54,300 bases of DNA from Lachnospiraceae bacterium. Its GTDB lineage: Bacteria > Bacillota > Clostridia > Lachnospirales > Lachnospiraceae. The stretch spans positions 1 to 54,300 of the forward strand of contig JAFWCK010000059.1 in NCBI GenBank assembly GCA_017536965.1, read 5' to 3'. The notes below the pieces were generated by a model, which was not told the origin of the DNA, ran no database searches, and was given only the letters and a program-made list of their open reading frames with translations. The translations under genes were made by a program, and so were the position numbers. This document shows positions 7,157-16,371 of this stretch, one piece after another. Within the stretch, counting starts at the first letter, position 1, and each line of letters opens with the position of its first letter.

Positions 7157-10100
7157 ATGAAAGGAAAAGCGATTTGGAAATCATGGCTGACCGTTCTGGT
7201 CGCCCTTAGCATGATGCTCGTCATGCTTCCACTCACGGGGTTGAAAACGCAGGCAGCAGAGGTCTCTTTGATCAAAGCAAAATGCGATGATCTTTACGCG
7301 CCGGCTGTAGGTGTTGAGACGACTTTGCCGACGATTGTTGCGGAACCAGGCAGTCCGGCCATGGTGCAGGCTTATGCATGGTACCATGACGATGTCATCG
7401 TCCCGGGAGGGAGCTACTTTGAAGCAGGCACATACGCGTTGTATGCGTCTGTGACACTGAGTGATCCTGCTTCTGATACTTTCTCGGCATTCCCGGTCCT
7501 TGAGGTGAACGGAGTGTCGTGGGATTTTGCCAATGTCTGGGAAGAGGAGGGCAATCAGACCGCCTACTTCTATTGTTATTTCACTGTTGATCCGGAACCG
7601 GTCATCCATTTTAATGACGAAAGTTTCTCCGTTCCGGAAAGTAAAGTCGGTGTGCCGATTACACCAATCGACATCAAAGACCGCATTAGCGGCGGCGAGG
7701 CTCCATACACTTTTGTAAAAGAATCCGGACCGGACTGGCTGACTGTATCGACGGATGGCATCATCCAGGGAACCCCGACTGCAAAAGGCAATTCGAGTTT
7801 ACTGGAGATAAAAATTACCGATAAAAACAGCGATGAAGGACTGGCAGTTATCTGGGTCGGCGGAACCAAACCAGATGATCGTGCAGCTGTTTATGATGTT
7901 AATGCGGTAACCAATCCGGCGGATCTGGGCGCGCAGGTATCACCGGGCAACCCGATCCCGGCAGTCACGTTTAATATATCGACGACAGGCGTGCAACTGG
8001 ATCCATCCAAAGCATACTGGCAGAAATATAATGCAGGGACAGACAGCTGGGATACTGTCAGTTCCGGCACGTTTGAGGGAGGCCGATACAGGTATCACGC
8101 AGGGGTGACCATTGAGGATCCGTCGGTGATCCTTTTTGTCGACCCGCAGATGTGGACGGAGCCGCAGCCGGATATGTTAATGCTGTGGGAACTGGAAAGT
8201 TATACAGATTCCGAAGCGGCGTTTTATTCGGAAGAATTTGTGATCGGAGAGCTGGTTTCCGATATTACGATCAACGGCGTGCCTGTTCCGGTGGATGGCA
8301 TTGGTGTGATGACTTCCGGCGCCACCCTGAAAGAAAGCGGTTTGCACATCAGTGACATATTCTGGATGGATTATGATGGCAACTATGTGGATATAGATGA
8401 GACGTTTGACGGCACCGATCCTTCCAGAGAGTATAAGATCATGATCGCTGTGGCAGCGGAAGAAGGATACGCTTTTTCAGAGGAGGCGTCATTGAAAGCA
8501 ACGGTGAACGGTCTGACTGGCGCGACGGTGGAACGGATCGCGGACGATTTCGTTTTTGTCAGCTGCTATATCCCGTTTGCAGAGCCGACTGCGAGCTGGT
8601 ACATTGTTACGGCAGGTGCCTTAAATGTGCGGAACAGTGCATCCATTAATTCGGACCGTATCGGGGGCCTGAATTACGCAGATGTGTTTGAAGGCATCGC
8701 GGAATCCGGCAACTGGGTCATGTTTAAATATAAAGGAGAGATAGGCTGGGTAAACCGCGATTATGTGGCACTGACTTACTCCATGGATACGGCCATAGCC
8801 CCAGTGAAATACACGGTGACGGCGGGTGCGCTGAATGTGCGGAGCCATTATCATAAGCCGACAGGTAGCGAGCCGGATAACCGCATCGGCAGCTACACGA
8901 AGGACAAGGAGATCCTTGTGACGGGTAAAGTGACTGGACCTGATCATGAGGATTGGATGGTCGTGGATTACAGTGGGGGAGGCACCCACCAGCTTGGTTT
9001 TGTGATGGCGAAATATGTCGATGGAGAAGCACCGATCGTTTCGCCGGAATATATAAGTGCCAAGATGGATATCCCTTCATTGGATCTGAAGATCTTTACC
9101 GGAGGGATTCCTTCAGAGTTTGCGGCATCGACCAAGAGCGCGCTTGCAATTGGCGATGATGTAACGCTGAAGGCTGAGAACTTTATTAAAAATGCGGATG
9201 GTTCTTATACGATCAACATCTTCCCGGCAGATGGAAAGAATTTTAACGCGCTGAAAAAAGAGAATATTGAACTGCCTTCGGGAGTTAATTTGGTGATTAA
9301 AGATCTGGAGCTTAACACAACTGATGGCAGTATTGATCTTAAGATGGAGCCTGCGGTTGCTTATCAGGTGACGTTTGAAAGCAATGGCGGATCGCCTGTT
9401 GAGGCGCAGACCGTGCCATCCGGCAATACGGCACATTATCCTGCCGCACCGACGAAGGAAGGATATACGTTTGACCGGTGGTATACGGATGAAGCATGCA
9501 CCAGCAAGTTCGATTTCAGCACGCCGATCACGAAAGATACTGTTCTCTACGCGCGCTGGATGGCGAATGTCATCGGCGTGAAGCTGCATGGATACGAGAT
9601 TGAGCATATCGGCAGCGGATATCATCTGAAGATGGATGTGCGCGAGGCGATCTTTGAGAAGGATACGGCTCCATTGCTGGTTGGCGCATCGGGTCTGTAT
9701 ACGGATAAGGAAATTACGACTCCGCTTACGACCGCGCCTGTGGGCGGTGAGACCTACTACTTTGCGGTCACTCTGGATGATTACGGCCAGGAGGGCCATC
9801 CGGATGTTTACTACACCGATAAGATGAAGACGGGCAATGATGCTTCTGCAGAAGAGGCGGAAGTGGAGTATGTGAGTCTGACCAGAAGCCCGGGCGGCAA
9901 ATATGCGACGGTGGTCTTTTCCTACAAGCCGGCTGAGATCGTTTACACCTTTGAGAAGGGTGCGAATGCATCCTGGGAGAAAGGCGGCACTGCTGTTCAG
10001 TATGTGGTGAAGCGGAATCTCAATGATGATAAGACATTCGGCCTGTTTGACCATATTGAGGTAGATGGCACGGCGCTTGCCGCTTCTGACTTTACGGCAG

Positions 10101-10420
10101 TTTCAGGCAGCCTGGATGCGACGCTGAAGTCTTCTTTCCTGGAGACGCTGTCGGCCGGCGCGCATGATGTCAAGATCTTCTTTGAGGATGGCGTGGCCGA
10201 GACCAAGCTGACGATTAAAGAGACAGCTGGTGGTGATGGTTCTGACGGCGGTGGCGGGTCTGGCAACGGTGGCTGGGCTAATGGCGGGTCGCCGCAGACG
10301 GGCGATTCATCGCAGCTGCATCTGTATCTGGCGCTGATCGCTGCATCACTCCTGGTGCTGCTTGCTGTAACCCTTGTGGTTAGCGTGAAGCGGGCAGAGC
10401 ATGGTAGGAGAAGGATGTAG
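7157..10420 (+). CDS. Large cell-surface protein with Ig-like, SH3b and InlB-type repeats and a sortase-like anchor
   Basis: 1087 aa, starting at the ATG behind AAAAAGGAG; longer in-frame starts lack a signal. It has a signal peptide (residues 1-34, ending near TQAAEV) and a putative Ig domain around 148-230 (GGEAPYTFV...GIIQGTP). Two bacterial SH3 domains (about 480-540 and 550-622) each open with VTAGALNVR. An InlB/Flg_new-type repeat is at about 736-801 (FESNGG...DRWYTDE...LYARW) and an X2-like domain at about 927-1022. A Gly-rich spacer then leads to SPQTGD (LPXTG variant), a membrane helix and a basic tail KRAEHGRRRM. It is probably an exported, peptidoglycan-linked adhesin or wall-binding protein. 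The terminator at 10542 makes it monocistronic. Confidence 0.85.
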   Translation: MKGKAIWKSWLTVLVALSMMLVMLPLTGLKTQAAEVSLIKAKCDDLYAPAVGVETTLPTIVAEPGSPAMVQAYAWYHDDVIVPGGSYFEAGTYALYASVTLSDPASDTFSAFPVLEVNGVSWDFANVWEEEGNQTAYFYCYFTVDPEPVIHFNDESFSVPESKVGVPITPIDIKDRISGGEAPYTFVKESGPDWLTVSTDGIIQGTPTAKGNSSLLEIKITDKNSDEGLAVIWVGGTKPDDRAAVYDVNAVTNPADLGAQVSPGNPIPAVTFNISTTGVQLDPSKAYWQKYNAGTDSWDTVSSGTFEGGRYRYHAGVTIEDPSVILFVDPQMWTEPQPDMLMLWELESYTDSEAAFYSEEFVIGELVSDITINGVPVPVDGIGVMTSGATLKESGLHISDIFWMDYDGNYVDIDETFDGTDPSREYKIMIAVAAEEGYAFSEEASLKATVNGLTGATVERIADDFVFVSCYIPFAEPTASWYIVTAGALNVRNSASINSDRIGGLNYADVFEGIAESGNWVMFKYKGEIGWVNRDYVALTYSMDTAIAPVKYTVTAGALNVRSHYHKPTGSEPDNRIGSYTKDKEILVTGKVTGPDHEDWMVVDYSGGGTHQLGFVMAKYVDGEAPIVSPEYISAKMDIPSLDLKIFTGGIPSEFAASTKSALAIGDDVTLKAENFIKNADGSYTINIFPADGKNFNALKKENIELPSGVNLVIKDLELNTTDGSIDLKMEPAVAYQVTFESNGGSPVEAQTVPSGNTAHYPAAPTKEGYTFDRWYTDEACTSKFDFSTPITKDTVLYARWMANVIGVKLHGYEIEHIGSGYHLKMDVREAIFEKDTAPLLVGASGLYTDKEITTPLTTAPVGGETYYFAVTLDDYGQEGHPDVYYTDKMKTGNDASAEEAEVEYVSLTRSPGGKYATVVFSYKPAEIVYTFEKGANASWEKGGTAVQYVVKRNLNDDKTFGLFDHIEVDGTALAASDFTAVSGSLDATLKSSFLETLSAGAHDVKIFFEDGVAETKLTIKETAGGDGSDGGGGSGNGGWANGGSPQTGDSSQLHLYLALIAASLLVLLAVTLVVSVKRAEHGRRRM

Positions 10421-10465
10421 TCAGCCTGAAGGAGGATGTAGTCAGCTTGAATGAGAAGGATGTAT
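10409..10465 (+). repeat. Tandem duplication of the 3' end of the surface-protein gene
   Basis: The last codons and stop (AAGGATGTAG, 10411-10420) recur as GAGGATGTAG (10432-10441) and AAGGATGTAT (10456-10465). TCAGCCTGA-like linkers separate them, with steps of 21 and 24 bp. Confidence 0.6.
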
Positions 10466-10541
10466 TCCGCCTGAAGCTCGTTTTTGGTTGAATGACGGCA
10501 GATCGATGTGTTTGTGCTGACAAGAATTGAATATATTGACT

Positions 10542-10568
10542 GGGCCCGGCGATTGCCGGGCCTTTTTT
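10542..10568 (+). terminator. Rho-independent terminator of the surface-protein gene
   Basis: GGCCCGGC-GATT-GCCGGGCC followed by TTTTTTT. Perfect 8-bp stem and strong T-run. Confidence 0.9.
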
Positions 10569-10644
10569 TGTGGGAGTATTCCTTTGGGATTATTTTTAGG
10601 GGAATCTTTTTGCTTTTTGTGGGAATAATCCTATCATTTTTATA

Positions 10645-10909
10645 GGATTACTCCTATATGATCAAAAAGTTTATTTGGGAGTAATTTTCATCGCGAAAAT
10701 TACTCCCTTTTTGCTCATTTGTTTTCTATTACTCCTATATGAAAACTTTTTCAATTTAGGAGTAATTTTTTTGCCCAAAAACAGGCTAAAAATGGCCATT
10801 TTACTCCCATAGAGATTTTTTTGAAAAAAGGGAGTAATTTTGAGCACAAAAATTACTCCCTTTTTGACAAATATGTTTCAAGTTAATAATTTGTTAACAA
10901 TTAGGGCTG
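10645..10909. repeat. ~265-bp direct repeat, copy 1 (GGGAGTAATTTT palindrome cluster)
   Basis: Nearly identical to 18811-19075. Both begin GGATTACTCCTATATGATC and end in AGTTAATAATTTGTTAA plus a few bases. Inside, the 12-mer GGGAGTAATTTT and its complement AAAATTACTCCC alternate, giving three successive hairpins, the first being GGGAGTAATTTTC-ATCGC-GAAAATTACTCCC. No ORF lies inside. It follows a terminator, as does copy 2. The rest of the 10.9-11.39 kb gene-free stretch is described under the liv leader. Confidence 0.85.
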
Positions 10910-11076
10910 TTCAGGCCTGTAATGAGTATGTGCAGAACTTTTTGGAGCGGCCCTCCCTGCGCCAAAAAGGGTAAGATCATTGGCAAAACCATCCATTCCC
11001 CCAAGGAATGAACTCATAATGATTTATCGTTTTTTTATTCTTTCAACTTCCCATAAAATGAAAGCACATAGGGAGA

Positions 11077-11295
11077 ATCTTTAGATTATTTGTAATATTC
11101 ACGGTAACCGCATCTAAAGATACATTCCTGCAGAGACTGGTTATTTATTTCAAAAGCTTTTCCGCAAGCTGGAATCCATGATTAATCCGAAAGTCAAAAC
11201 ATGGAACGTTCCGCAAGCTGGAAGGCATGAGCTTTTCAAAAGCGGAAATGTAATGCGGAAAGCTGGAAAACATGGAACGCTCCGCAAGGCGGAAT
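11077..11295 (+). promoter_or_regulatory. Leader of the liv-type operon: inverted repeat and 28-bp direct repeats
   Basis: ATCTTTAGAT (11077-11086) and ATCTAAAGAT (11112-11121) form a perfect 10-bp inverted repeat, a plausible operator. Further on, a block starting AAAACATGGAACG and ending in GCGGAA or GCTGGAA occurs at 11197-11224 and 11268-11295 with few mismatches. TTCCGCAAGCTGGAA also occurs at 11160. I found no convincing -35/-10 pair. The 10910-11076 stretch shows nothing I can name. Confidence 0.35.
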
Positions 11296-11389
11296 CATCA
11301 TGAGCCAGTCGGCATCCGCCGGGATGAACCTGACGGGAGATAACTTGGTTAGTAATGTATGAACATCATACAAACAGGAGGAGAAAGAA

Positions 11390-12703
11390 ATGAAGAAACT
11401 GAAAAAAGTTGCAGCACTTGTGCTCGCTGCTGTTTTCGCGATCGGACTGCTTGCAGCCTGCGGTAACAAAGGGGGAGATACTCCAGCACCGGCTGGCAGC
11501 GGTTCTTCATCCAGCGCTGGCGGCGAAGCTGTGATCAAGATCGGTTATGTCAGCCCGGTCACAGGTCCTTTATCTCACTTCAGCGTTGGTATGGACAACA
11601 CCATCAAGAACGTAGAAGCAAAGATGAATGAAAAAGGCTATGACATCGGCGGCGTTCATTATTCGGTCAAGATCATCAAAGGCGATTCCGAGTCTGATCC
11701 AGTCAAGGCAGCAGAAGTTGCAAAGAAACTGGTCCAGAGCGATGGTTGCCAGATCCTGCTTGGTGAGTGGACACCGGATACGATGAACCCGGTATCCGAG
11801 GCAGCTGAGCAGTTGAAGGTTCCATGTATCGTTGACGGCGGTCCGGACATCAGCTGGACGGCAGCAGGCCCATACGACTATTCTTTCGCTTGCGCTATGA
11901 GATATGAGAAGCAGGTCAGAGAATACTTTGAGGCGTTCGAGAAAATGAACACCAACAAGAAGATCGGTCTTGTACTTGATTCTTCTATGGACGGTGTCGG
12001 CATGCTTGAGCTGGTGAAACAGATGGCAGCTGAGTATGGCTACACCATTGTTAACCCGGATGCAAATGAACTTGCACAGGAAGGCGCAACCGACTTCACC
12101 GCAATCGTTCAGAAGATCCAGGCAGAAGGCGCTGACATTATGCTGGCATCCCTTCTTGGCTTCCAGCTTTCCGGCCTTTGGGCAAACGTTGACTCCCTTG
12201 GATATCATCCAAAATTCGTCATCCTTTCCAAAGGTATGCACTTCTCATCTGACGTTCTGACACTGACGAACGCAGCAGGCGAGTGCACAGGCGCTTACAC
12301 ATGTATTGAGACACAGTGGACCCGTGAGTATCCGTTTACATCCTCACTGCTCGGAAAGACCGCTGAAGAACTTTCCGCAGACTTTGAAGAGAATGTAAAA
12401 GAAGCTCCGGACGTAACGATCGGATGGGACTATGTCTTCTTTGATCTGATCGACCAGGCTCTTAAGACAACCAAGTCTCTGAGCAGCGAAGACATTGTTG
12501 CAGCACTGGAGGCTATCCAGGGATTTGACTGCATCTACGGTACTTTAAGCTGTGATGATGAGCACGTATTTGAAACCCCTATCACCTTCGGTCAGTGGGT
12601 ACCGGATGAGAAGTGGGGACTTCACAAAGTGGTTACCAGCTGCAGCTCCGTTCCGGAAGCAGAAGCAATCCTGCAGCCACAGGTTGAAATGCAGTGGAAA
12701 TAA
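11390..12703 (+). CDS. ABC transporter substrate-binding lipoprotein, LivK-like (Peripla_BP_6)
   Basis: 437 aa with a lipoprotein signal (MKKLKKVAALVLAAVFAIGL then the lipobox LAAC at about residues 20-24), a Gly/Ser/Pro linker and a type-I periplasmic-binding fold. The latter includes IKIGYVSPVTGPLSHFSVGM and KLVQSDGCQILLGEWT. It has an AGGAGG ribosome-binding site. It would capture the ligand outside the membrane for the LivGFHM-type importer encoded next. Branched-chain amino acids are the classical ligands, but this family also binds amides, urea and aromatic compounds. The linked URO-D protein argues for a methylated or aromatic substrate (inference). Confidence 0.93.
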   Translation: MKKLKKVAALVLAAVFAIGLLAACGNKGGDTPAPAGSGSSSSAGGEAVIKIGYVSPVTGPLSHFSVGMDNTIKNVEAKMNEKGYDIGGVHYSVKIIKGDSESDPVKAAEVAKKLVQSDGCQILLGEWTPDTMNPVSEAAEQLKVPCIVDGGPDISWTAAGPYDYSFACAMRYEKQVREYFEAFEKMNTNKKIGLVLDSSMDGVGMLELVKQMAAEYGYTIVNPDANELAQEGATDFTAIVQKIQAEGADIMLASLLGFQLSGLWANVDSLGYHPKFVILSKGMHFSSDVLTLTNAAGECTGAYTCIETQWTREYPFTSSLLGKTAEELSADFEENVKEAPDVTIGWDYVFFDLIDQALKTTKSLSSEDIVAALEAIQGFDCIYGTLSCDDEHVFETPITFGQWVPDEKWGLHKVVTSCSSVPEAEAILQPQVEMQWK

Positions 12704-12718
12704 CATAATTGCCAAAAT

Positions 12719-12748
12719 GGGTATGCCGGCTTTTTAGCCGGCGTACCC
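12719..12748 (+). promoter_or_regulatory. Intercistronic hairpin between SBP and ATPase genes
   Basis: GGGTATGCCGGC-TTTTTA-GCCGGCGTACCC with no T-run after it. Such hairpins commonly stabilise the upstream SBP message so that it is made in excess over the ATPase and permeases. Confidence 0.6.
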
Positions 12749-12764
12749 GCTGAGGGAGGATCCA

Positions 12765-13493
12765 TTGAATACTATTTTATCAGTAAAAGATCTGGGGATC
12801 GCTTTCGGCGGAAATAAGGTCCTGGATTCCATCAACTTTACGGTGGGAGAGGGCGAAGTGCTCGGTATCATGGGACCGAACGGCGCCGGAAAAACGGTGC
12901 TGCTGAATATTATTTCCGGCATCTTGAAAGCGGACCACGGAGAGATCATCTTTCAAGGTGAAAACATTTTAAAAGAGAAGATTACAGAACGGACGGCCAA
13001 AGGAATAGGGCGGACCTTTCAGGTGCCGCGCGCTTTTGAGCATATGTCCGTTTATGAAAATATATTAGCAAGCGTGGTCTACGGCCAGCGTGTTTCAGAG
13101 AAAGAGGCGCGTAAAAAGGCGCTTGAGATCTTAGAACTTGTGAAGCTGGATGACCGGGCGAACGAACCGGCAGGAAAATTGAGACTGATCAACCGGAAGC
13201 GTCTTGAGATCGGTGCGGCACTGGCATCGGATCCGAAGCTGCTTCTGCTTGATGAGGTAGCCGGCGGTCTGACCAGCGCAGAAGTAGCAGAAATACTGGA
13301 TATCGTCAAGACGATCAAAGCGAAGGGCGTGAGCATCATCTGGATCGAGCACATCATCAAGACGCTGATGGAAGGCACCGACCGCATCATGCTGATGGCT
13401 GGCGGCAAGGACCTGATTACAGATACGCCGCAGGAAGTCATGAAATCCAGTATCGTGAATGAAGTTTATATGGGAGCAGATGAAGATGATTGA
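12765..13493 (+). CDS. livG: Branched-chain amino acid-type ABC transporter, ATPase LivG-like
   Basis: 242 aa; the start codon is TTG behind GAGGGAGGA. It carries Walker A GPNGAGKT (about residues 37-44), Walker B LLLLDEVAGG and an H-loop WIEHII. The family-typical GIGRTFQVPRAFEHMSV is present. The usual LSGG signature reads KLRLINRKRLEIG here: the LivG signature is commonly LSYGQQRRLEIA, so the S-G-G core is missing. That is odd but other motifs are intact. It forms the cytoplasmic motor with the LivF-like partner. Confidence 0.9.
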   Translation: MNTILSVKDLGIAFGGNKVLDSINFTVGEGEVLGIMGPNGAGKTVLLNIISGILKADHGEIIFQGENILKEKITERTAKGIGRTFQVPRAFEHMSVYENILASVVYGQRVSEKEARKKALEILELVKLDDRANEPAGKLRLINRKRLEIGAALASDPKLLLLDEVAGGLTSAEVAEILDIVKTIKAKGVSIIWIEHIIKTLMEGTDRIMLMAGGKDLITDTPQEVMKSSIVNEVYMGADEDD

Positions 13494-14238
13494 GAAAGAA
13501 AAATTGCTTGAAGTTAGCGGGCTCGACGTCTTCTACGGCGACCTGCAGGCAGTCAAAGATGTAAACCTGGAAGTGAAGAAGGGCGATATGGTATCGCTGA
13601 TCGGCGCGAACGGTGTGGGAAAATCCACCATTCTGCAGGCCATCATGGGTCTGATCAAACCGAAGGCAGGCACCGTGACATGGAAGGGCGAAGTCATCAC
13701 CGGCAAAGCGACCAACAAGATCGCGCAGATGGGGCTGGCGATGACACCGGAAGGCAGCCATATTTTTGAGGACATGTCCGTGTATGAAAACCTTCTGCTT
13801 GGCGCTTATCCAAAGCACGCCAAAGCCAGAAGGGCAGAGAGCCTTGCGCTGGTCTATAAGACCTTTCCGGTTTTAAAAGAAAAAGAAAAACAGACTGCGA
13901 CCTTCCTTTCGGGCGGGCAGCGGCAGATGCTGGCCATCGCCAGGGCGATGATGGCAAGTCCGGAGCTGATCATCTGTGATGAGATCTCCCTTGGTCTGGC
14001 GCCGGTCATTATCAAAGATATTTATGCATCTCTGCATGAGATCAACAAGAACGGAGTGAGTTTCCTTCTGGTTGAGCAGGAGACAAAGCGCGCGCTGAAA
14101 CATTCTGATTACGCTTATGTGATCGTGCATGGCAGCGTGGTGCTGGAGGGCAGAAGCAGTTCTCTGACAGAGGAGGAGATCGCAAAGGTTTACTTCGGTG
14201 TAGAACAGCAGCCGAGAGAGGAAGGAGGTATCGTCTAA
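13486..14238 (+). CDS. livF: Branched-chain amino acid-type ABC transporter, ATPase LivF-like
   Basis: About 250 aa; the ATG at 13486 (MIEKEKLLEV) fits GGGAG with nine-base spacing and overlaps the livG stop. In-frame ATGs at 13459 and 13480 are alternatives. It has Walker A GANGVGKST, signature LSGGQRQMLAIARAMM, Walker B LIICDEISLGLAP and an H-loop VEQE. It pairs with the LivG-like protein. The start of the next gene overlaps its stop by one base, showing tight translational coupling. Confidence 0.93.
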   Translation: MIEKEKLLEVSGLDVFYGDLQAVKDVNLEVKKGDMVSLIGANGVGKSTILQAIMGLIKPKAGTVTWKGEVITGKATNKIAQMGLAMTPEGSHIFEDMSVYENLLLGAYPKHAKARRAESLALVYKTFPVLKEKEKQTATFLSGGQRQMLAIARAMMASPELIICDEISLGLAPVIIKDIYASLHEINKNGVSFLLVEQETKRALKHSDYAYVIVHGSVVLEGRSSSLTEEEIAKVYFGVEQQPREEGGIV

Positions 14239-15101
14239 TGTTACAGGCAGTGATCACAGGCCTTTTGCTTGGCGGCCTTTACGCATTAATTGGCGTCGGC
14301 CTTTCTTTGATCTTCGGTATCGTCAAGGTGACAAATATCGCGCATGGCGATCTGATGATCGTGGCGACGTTCTTTATCATGGTGATCATTCAGCACATTG
14401 TCGGCAACATCTATCTGGCACTGGCAATCACGATCGTCATCATGGCGATCCTCGGATTCCTGATCCAGAAGTTCCTGATCAACACCGTCATCGACCAGGG
14501 CGCTGAGACGGCCATGCTGGTCATGTTCGGATTGTCGATCGCTATCAAAAATGCGCTGACTCTGATCTTTGGTGCAGGCAACAACGCACTTCCTTCCCCG
14601 GTAAAGGGGATCAACTTTATAAAAAGTGAATTGGTGTCCATTTCGGGTCAGTACGCCGTCAACTTTATAGTGGCGGTCGTACTGATCGTAGGTCTTGCGC
14701 TGCTGATGGACAAGACGCCGCTGGGGCGTTCCATCCGGGCAGCATCATCCGATACGATGGCGGCCGAGCTGATGGGCATCAACACGAAATCGATGTACGT
14801 CTGGGCAATGGCCATTACCATGGGCGCTACTGCGGTAGCCGGCATGCTGGTCGGCCAGACCTACTCATTCTTCCCGTATACGGGAACGCAGTTCCTGATC
14901 ATCGCGTTTGGTGTCGTCGTCATCGGCGGCATGGGAAGTATTTTCGGAACGCTGATCGGCGGCGCGATCCTAGGAATGGCTCAGATGATCGCGGCTTATT
15001 TCCTTGGAACTGCTTATCAGACACTCGCAGGCTATGTCATTCTGCTGATCCTTCTGACGGTGCGGCCGCAGGGCCTTCTGTCGAAGAAGATGCGGAAATA
15101 A
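14238..15101 (+). CDS. livH: Branched-chain amino acid-type ABC transporter permease LivH-like
   Basis: 287 aa, hydrophobic throughout with about eight membrane helices. It has the LivH opening LLLGGLYALIGVGLSLIFGI and VTNIAHGDLM (about residues 8-41). The cytoplasmic coupling region reads MDKTPLGRSIRAASSD, then AAELMGINTKSMY. The GGMGSIFGTLIGGAILG segment near the end is typical. It builds the membrane channel with the LivM-like protein. Confidence 0.94.
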   Translation: MLQAVITGLLLGGLYALIGVGLSLIFGIVKVTNIAHGDLMIVATFFIMVIIQHIVGNIYLALAITIVIMAILGFLIQKFLINTVIDQGAETAMLVMFGLSIAIKNALTLIFGAGNNALPSPVKGINFIKSELVSISGQYAVNFIVAVVLIVGLALLMDKTPLGRSIRAASSDTMAAELMGINTKSMYVWAMAITMGATAVAGMLVGQTYSFFPYTGTQFLIIAFGVVVIGGMGSIFGTLIGGAILGMAQMIAAYFLGTAYQTLAGYVILLILLTVRPQGLLSKKMRK

Positions 15102-15116
15102 TCGGAAAGGAGGGAA

Positions 15117-16145
15117 ATGGCTATGTCTAACAAAACGATGCAGAAAATGCAGCCGAAGAAAGAAGCAATGCCGAAGGTCCGCTGGATCTCTCTGGTCGTT
15201 GCTGTGGTAGTTCTGGTATCTCTTCCTTTCTGGGGCGGAGATTACATTGTAAACATTTTCACACTGATCCTGATGTATATGGCGATCGGTGAGATGTGGA
15301 ACCTGCTGGCCGGTTATGCGGGACTGGTCTCGCTGGGCGCGCAGGCATTTATCGGACTGGGCGGCTATTCGCTGGCGATGATATCGCAGGTCTTCAAACT
15401 GCCGTTCTTATTAGGATTTTTGCTGGCGGCGGTTGTCAGTGTGGTGTTCGCACTGATCATATCGTTCCCGATCTTCAATATGAAGGACGTGTACTTTACG
15501 ATCGGCACCTGGCTGGTGGCGGAGGCTCTGTGCGTTTTCTTCCAGACCTGGGGATTTGTCAATTACAACGTGGGATACAACATCACCGTAGCAAGAAGGC
15601 TCAGCTCCACGTCGGTCTATTTCATTGCATTTGGTGTGGGGCTCATCGCCCTGCTGGCGGTCGTGTTCATTTTAAGGTCCAAGTTTGGTCTGGGTCTGAT
15701 GGCAATGCGCGACAACGAGGCAGCTTCCGAGATCCGCGGTGTGAAACTTTATAAATCCAAGCTGATCTGCTTTTTGATCTCATCGGCGATCACCGGTGTG
15801 GCTGGCGCAGCGCTGTATCTGAACCTGGCTTATATCAAACCGACGGTCGGATTTGGTATTGACTGGACCGTGTCCATGGTCTTTATCACGGTTATCGGCG
15901 GTATGGGTACCATTGAAGGCCCGATTATCGGATCCATCATCTTTGTGATCCTGCGGCAGCTGTTATACAACTTCTCCGGATTCAGTATGCTGATCCTCGG
16001 CGTCATCGCCGTGGTGATGATCCTGGTGGCACCAAAAGGAATCATGGGCCTGATCAATAACAAAACAGGTTTCGACCTGTTTGGCGTGAAGCGGAAAGTG
16101 AAGATTTCTGATTTCGCCGGAATTGACGCTGCGAGCGCAGAGTGA
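15117..16145 (+). CDS. livM: Branched-chain amino acid-type ABC transporter permease LivM-like
   Basis: 342 aa, multi-pass. It has NLLAGYAGLVSLGAQAFIGLG (LivM signature), the coupling sequence LRSKFGLGLMAMRDNEAASE and GGMGTIEGPIIGS. The start follows AGGAGGG closely; the ATG six bases downstream (15123) would have better spacing. It is the last gene of the transporter operon. The final codons and TGA are repeated downstream. Confidence 0.94.
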   Translation: MAMSNKTMQKMQPKKEAMPKVRWISLVVAVVVLVSLPFWGGDYIVNIFTLILMYMAIGEMWNLLAGYAGLVSLGAQAFIGLGGYSLAMISQVFKLPFLLGFLLAAVVSVVFALIISFPIFNMKDVYFTIGTWLVAEALCVFFQTWGFVNYNVGYNITVARRLSSTSVYFIAFGVGLIALLAVVFILRSKFGLGLMAMRDNEAASEIRGVKLYKSKLICFLISSAITGVAGAALYLNLAYIKPTVGFGIDWTVSMVFITVIGGMGTIEGPIIGSIIFVILRQLLYNFSGFSMLILGVIAVVMILVAPKGIMGLINNKTGFDLFGVKRKVKISDFAGIDAASAE

Positions 16146-16217
16146 TGTTTTTTGCGGCGGTGAGCGCTGTGTGACGCGATGTGCAGCGGTGAGCGTTGAG
16201 TGACGCGTGGTGTGCAA
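16129..16217 (+). repeat. 29-30-bp tandem repeats starting at the livM stop codon
   Basis: Three degenerate units: GCGAGCGCAGAGTGATG (contains the livM TGA), GGTGAGCGCTGTGTGACG (~16159) and GGTGAGCGTTGAGTGACG (~16188). The units carry a TGA in register. Confidence 0.55.
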
Positions 16218-16274
16218 CGGGAATTGCTGCGCAGCTGACAGATAGTTAATGCCAAGGCATTGATTATACAATCC

Positions 16275-16311
16275 GCGGGAGCCGTATATGGGCATTGCCC
16301 ATGGCTCCCGC
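16275..16311 (+). terminator. Strong stem-loop between livM and the URO-D gene
   Basis: GCGGGAGCC at 16275 pairs with GGCTCCCGC at 16303, with an inner TGGGCA/TGCCCA stem. The following AAGAAAACCCC is not a clean T-run, so partial read-through into the URO-D gene is likely. Confidence 0.6.
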
Positions 16312-16371
16312 AAGAAAACCCCTTTTATACAATTATAGTATGAAACATTAAACCAATCAAGGAGGTAGTGT

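Noticed and set aside
9113..10054. Long antisense ORF opposite the surface-protein gene, and similar ones opposite acs, trk and hslO genes
   Set aside because: These are antisense shadows of well-supported genes; their translations are rich in Arg/His/Leu without recognisable domains.
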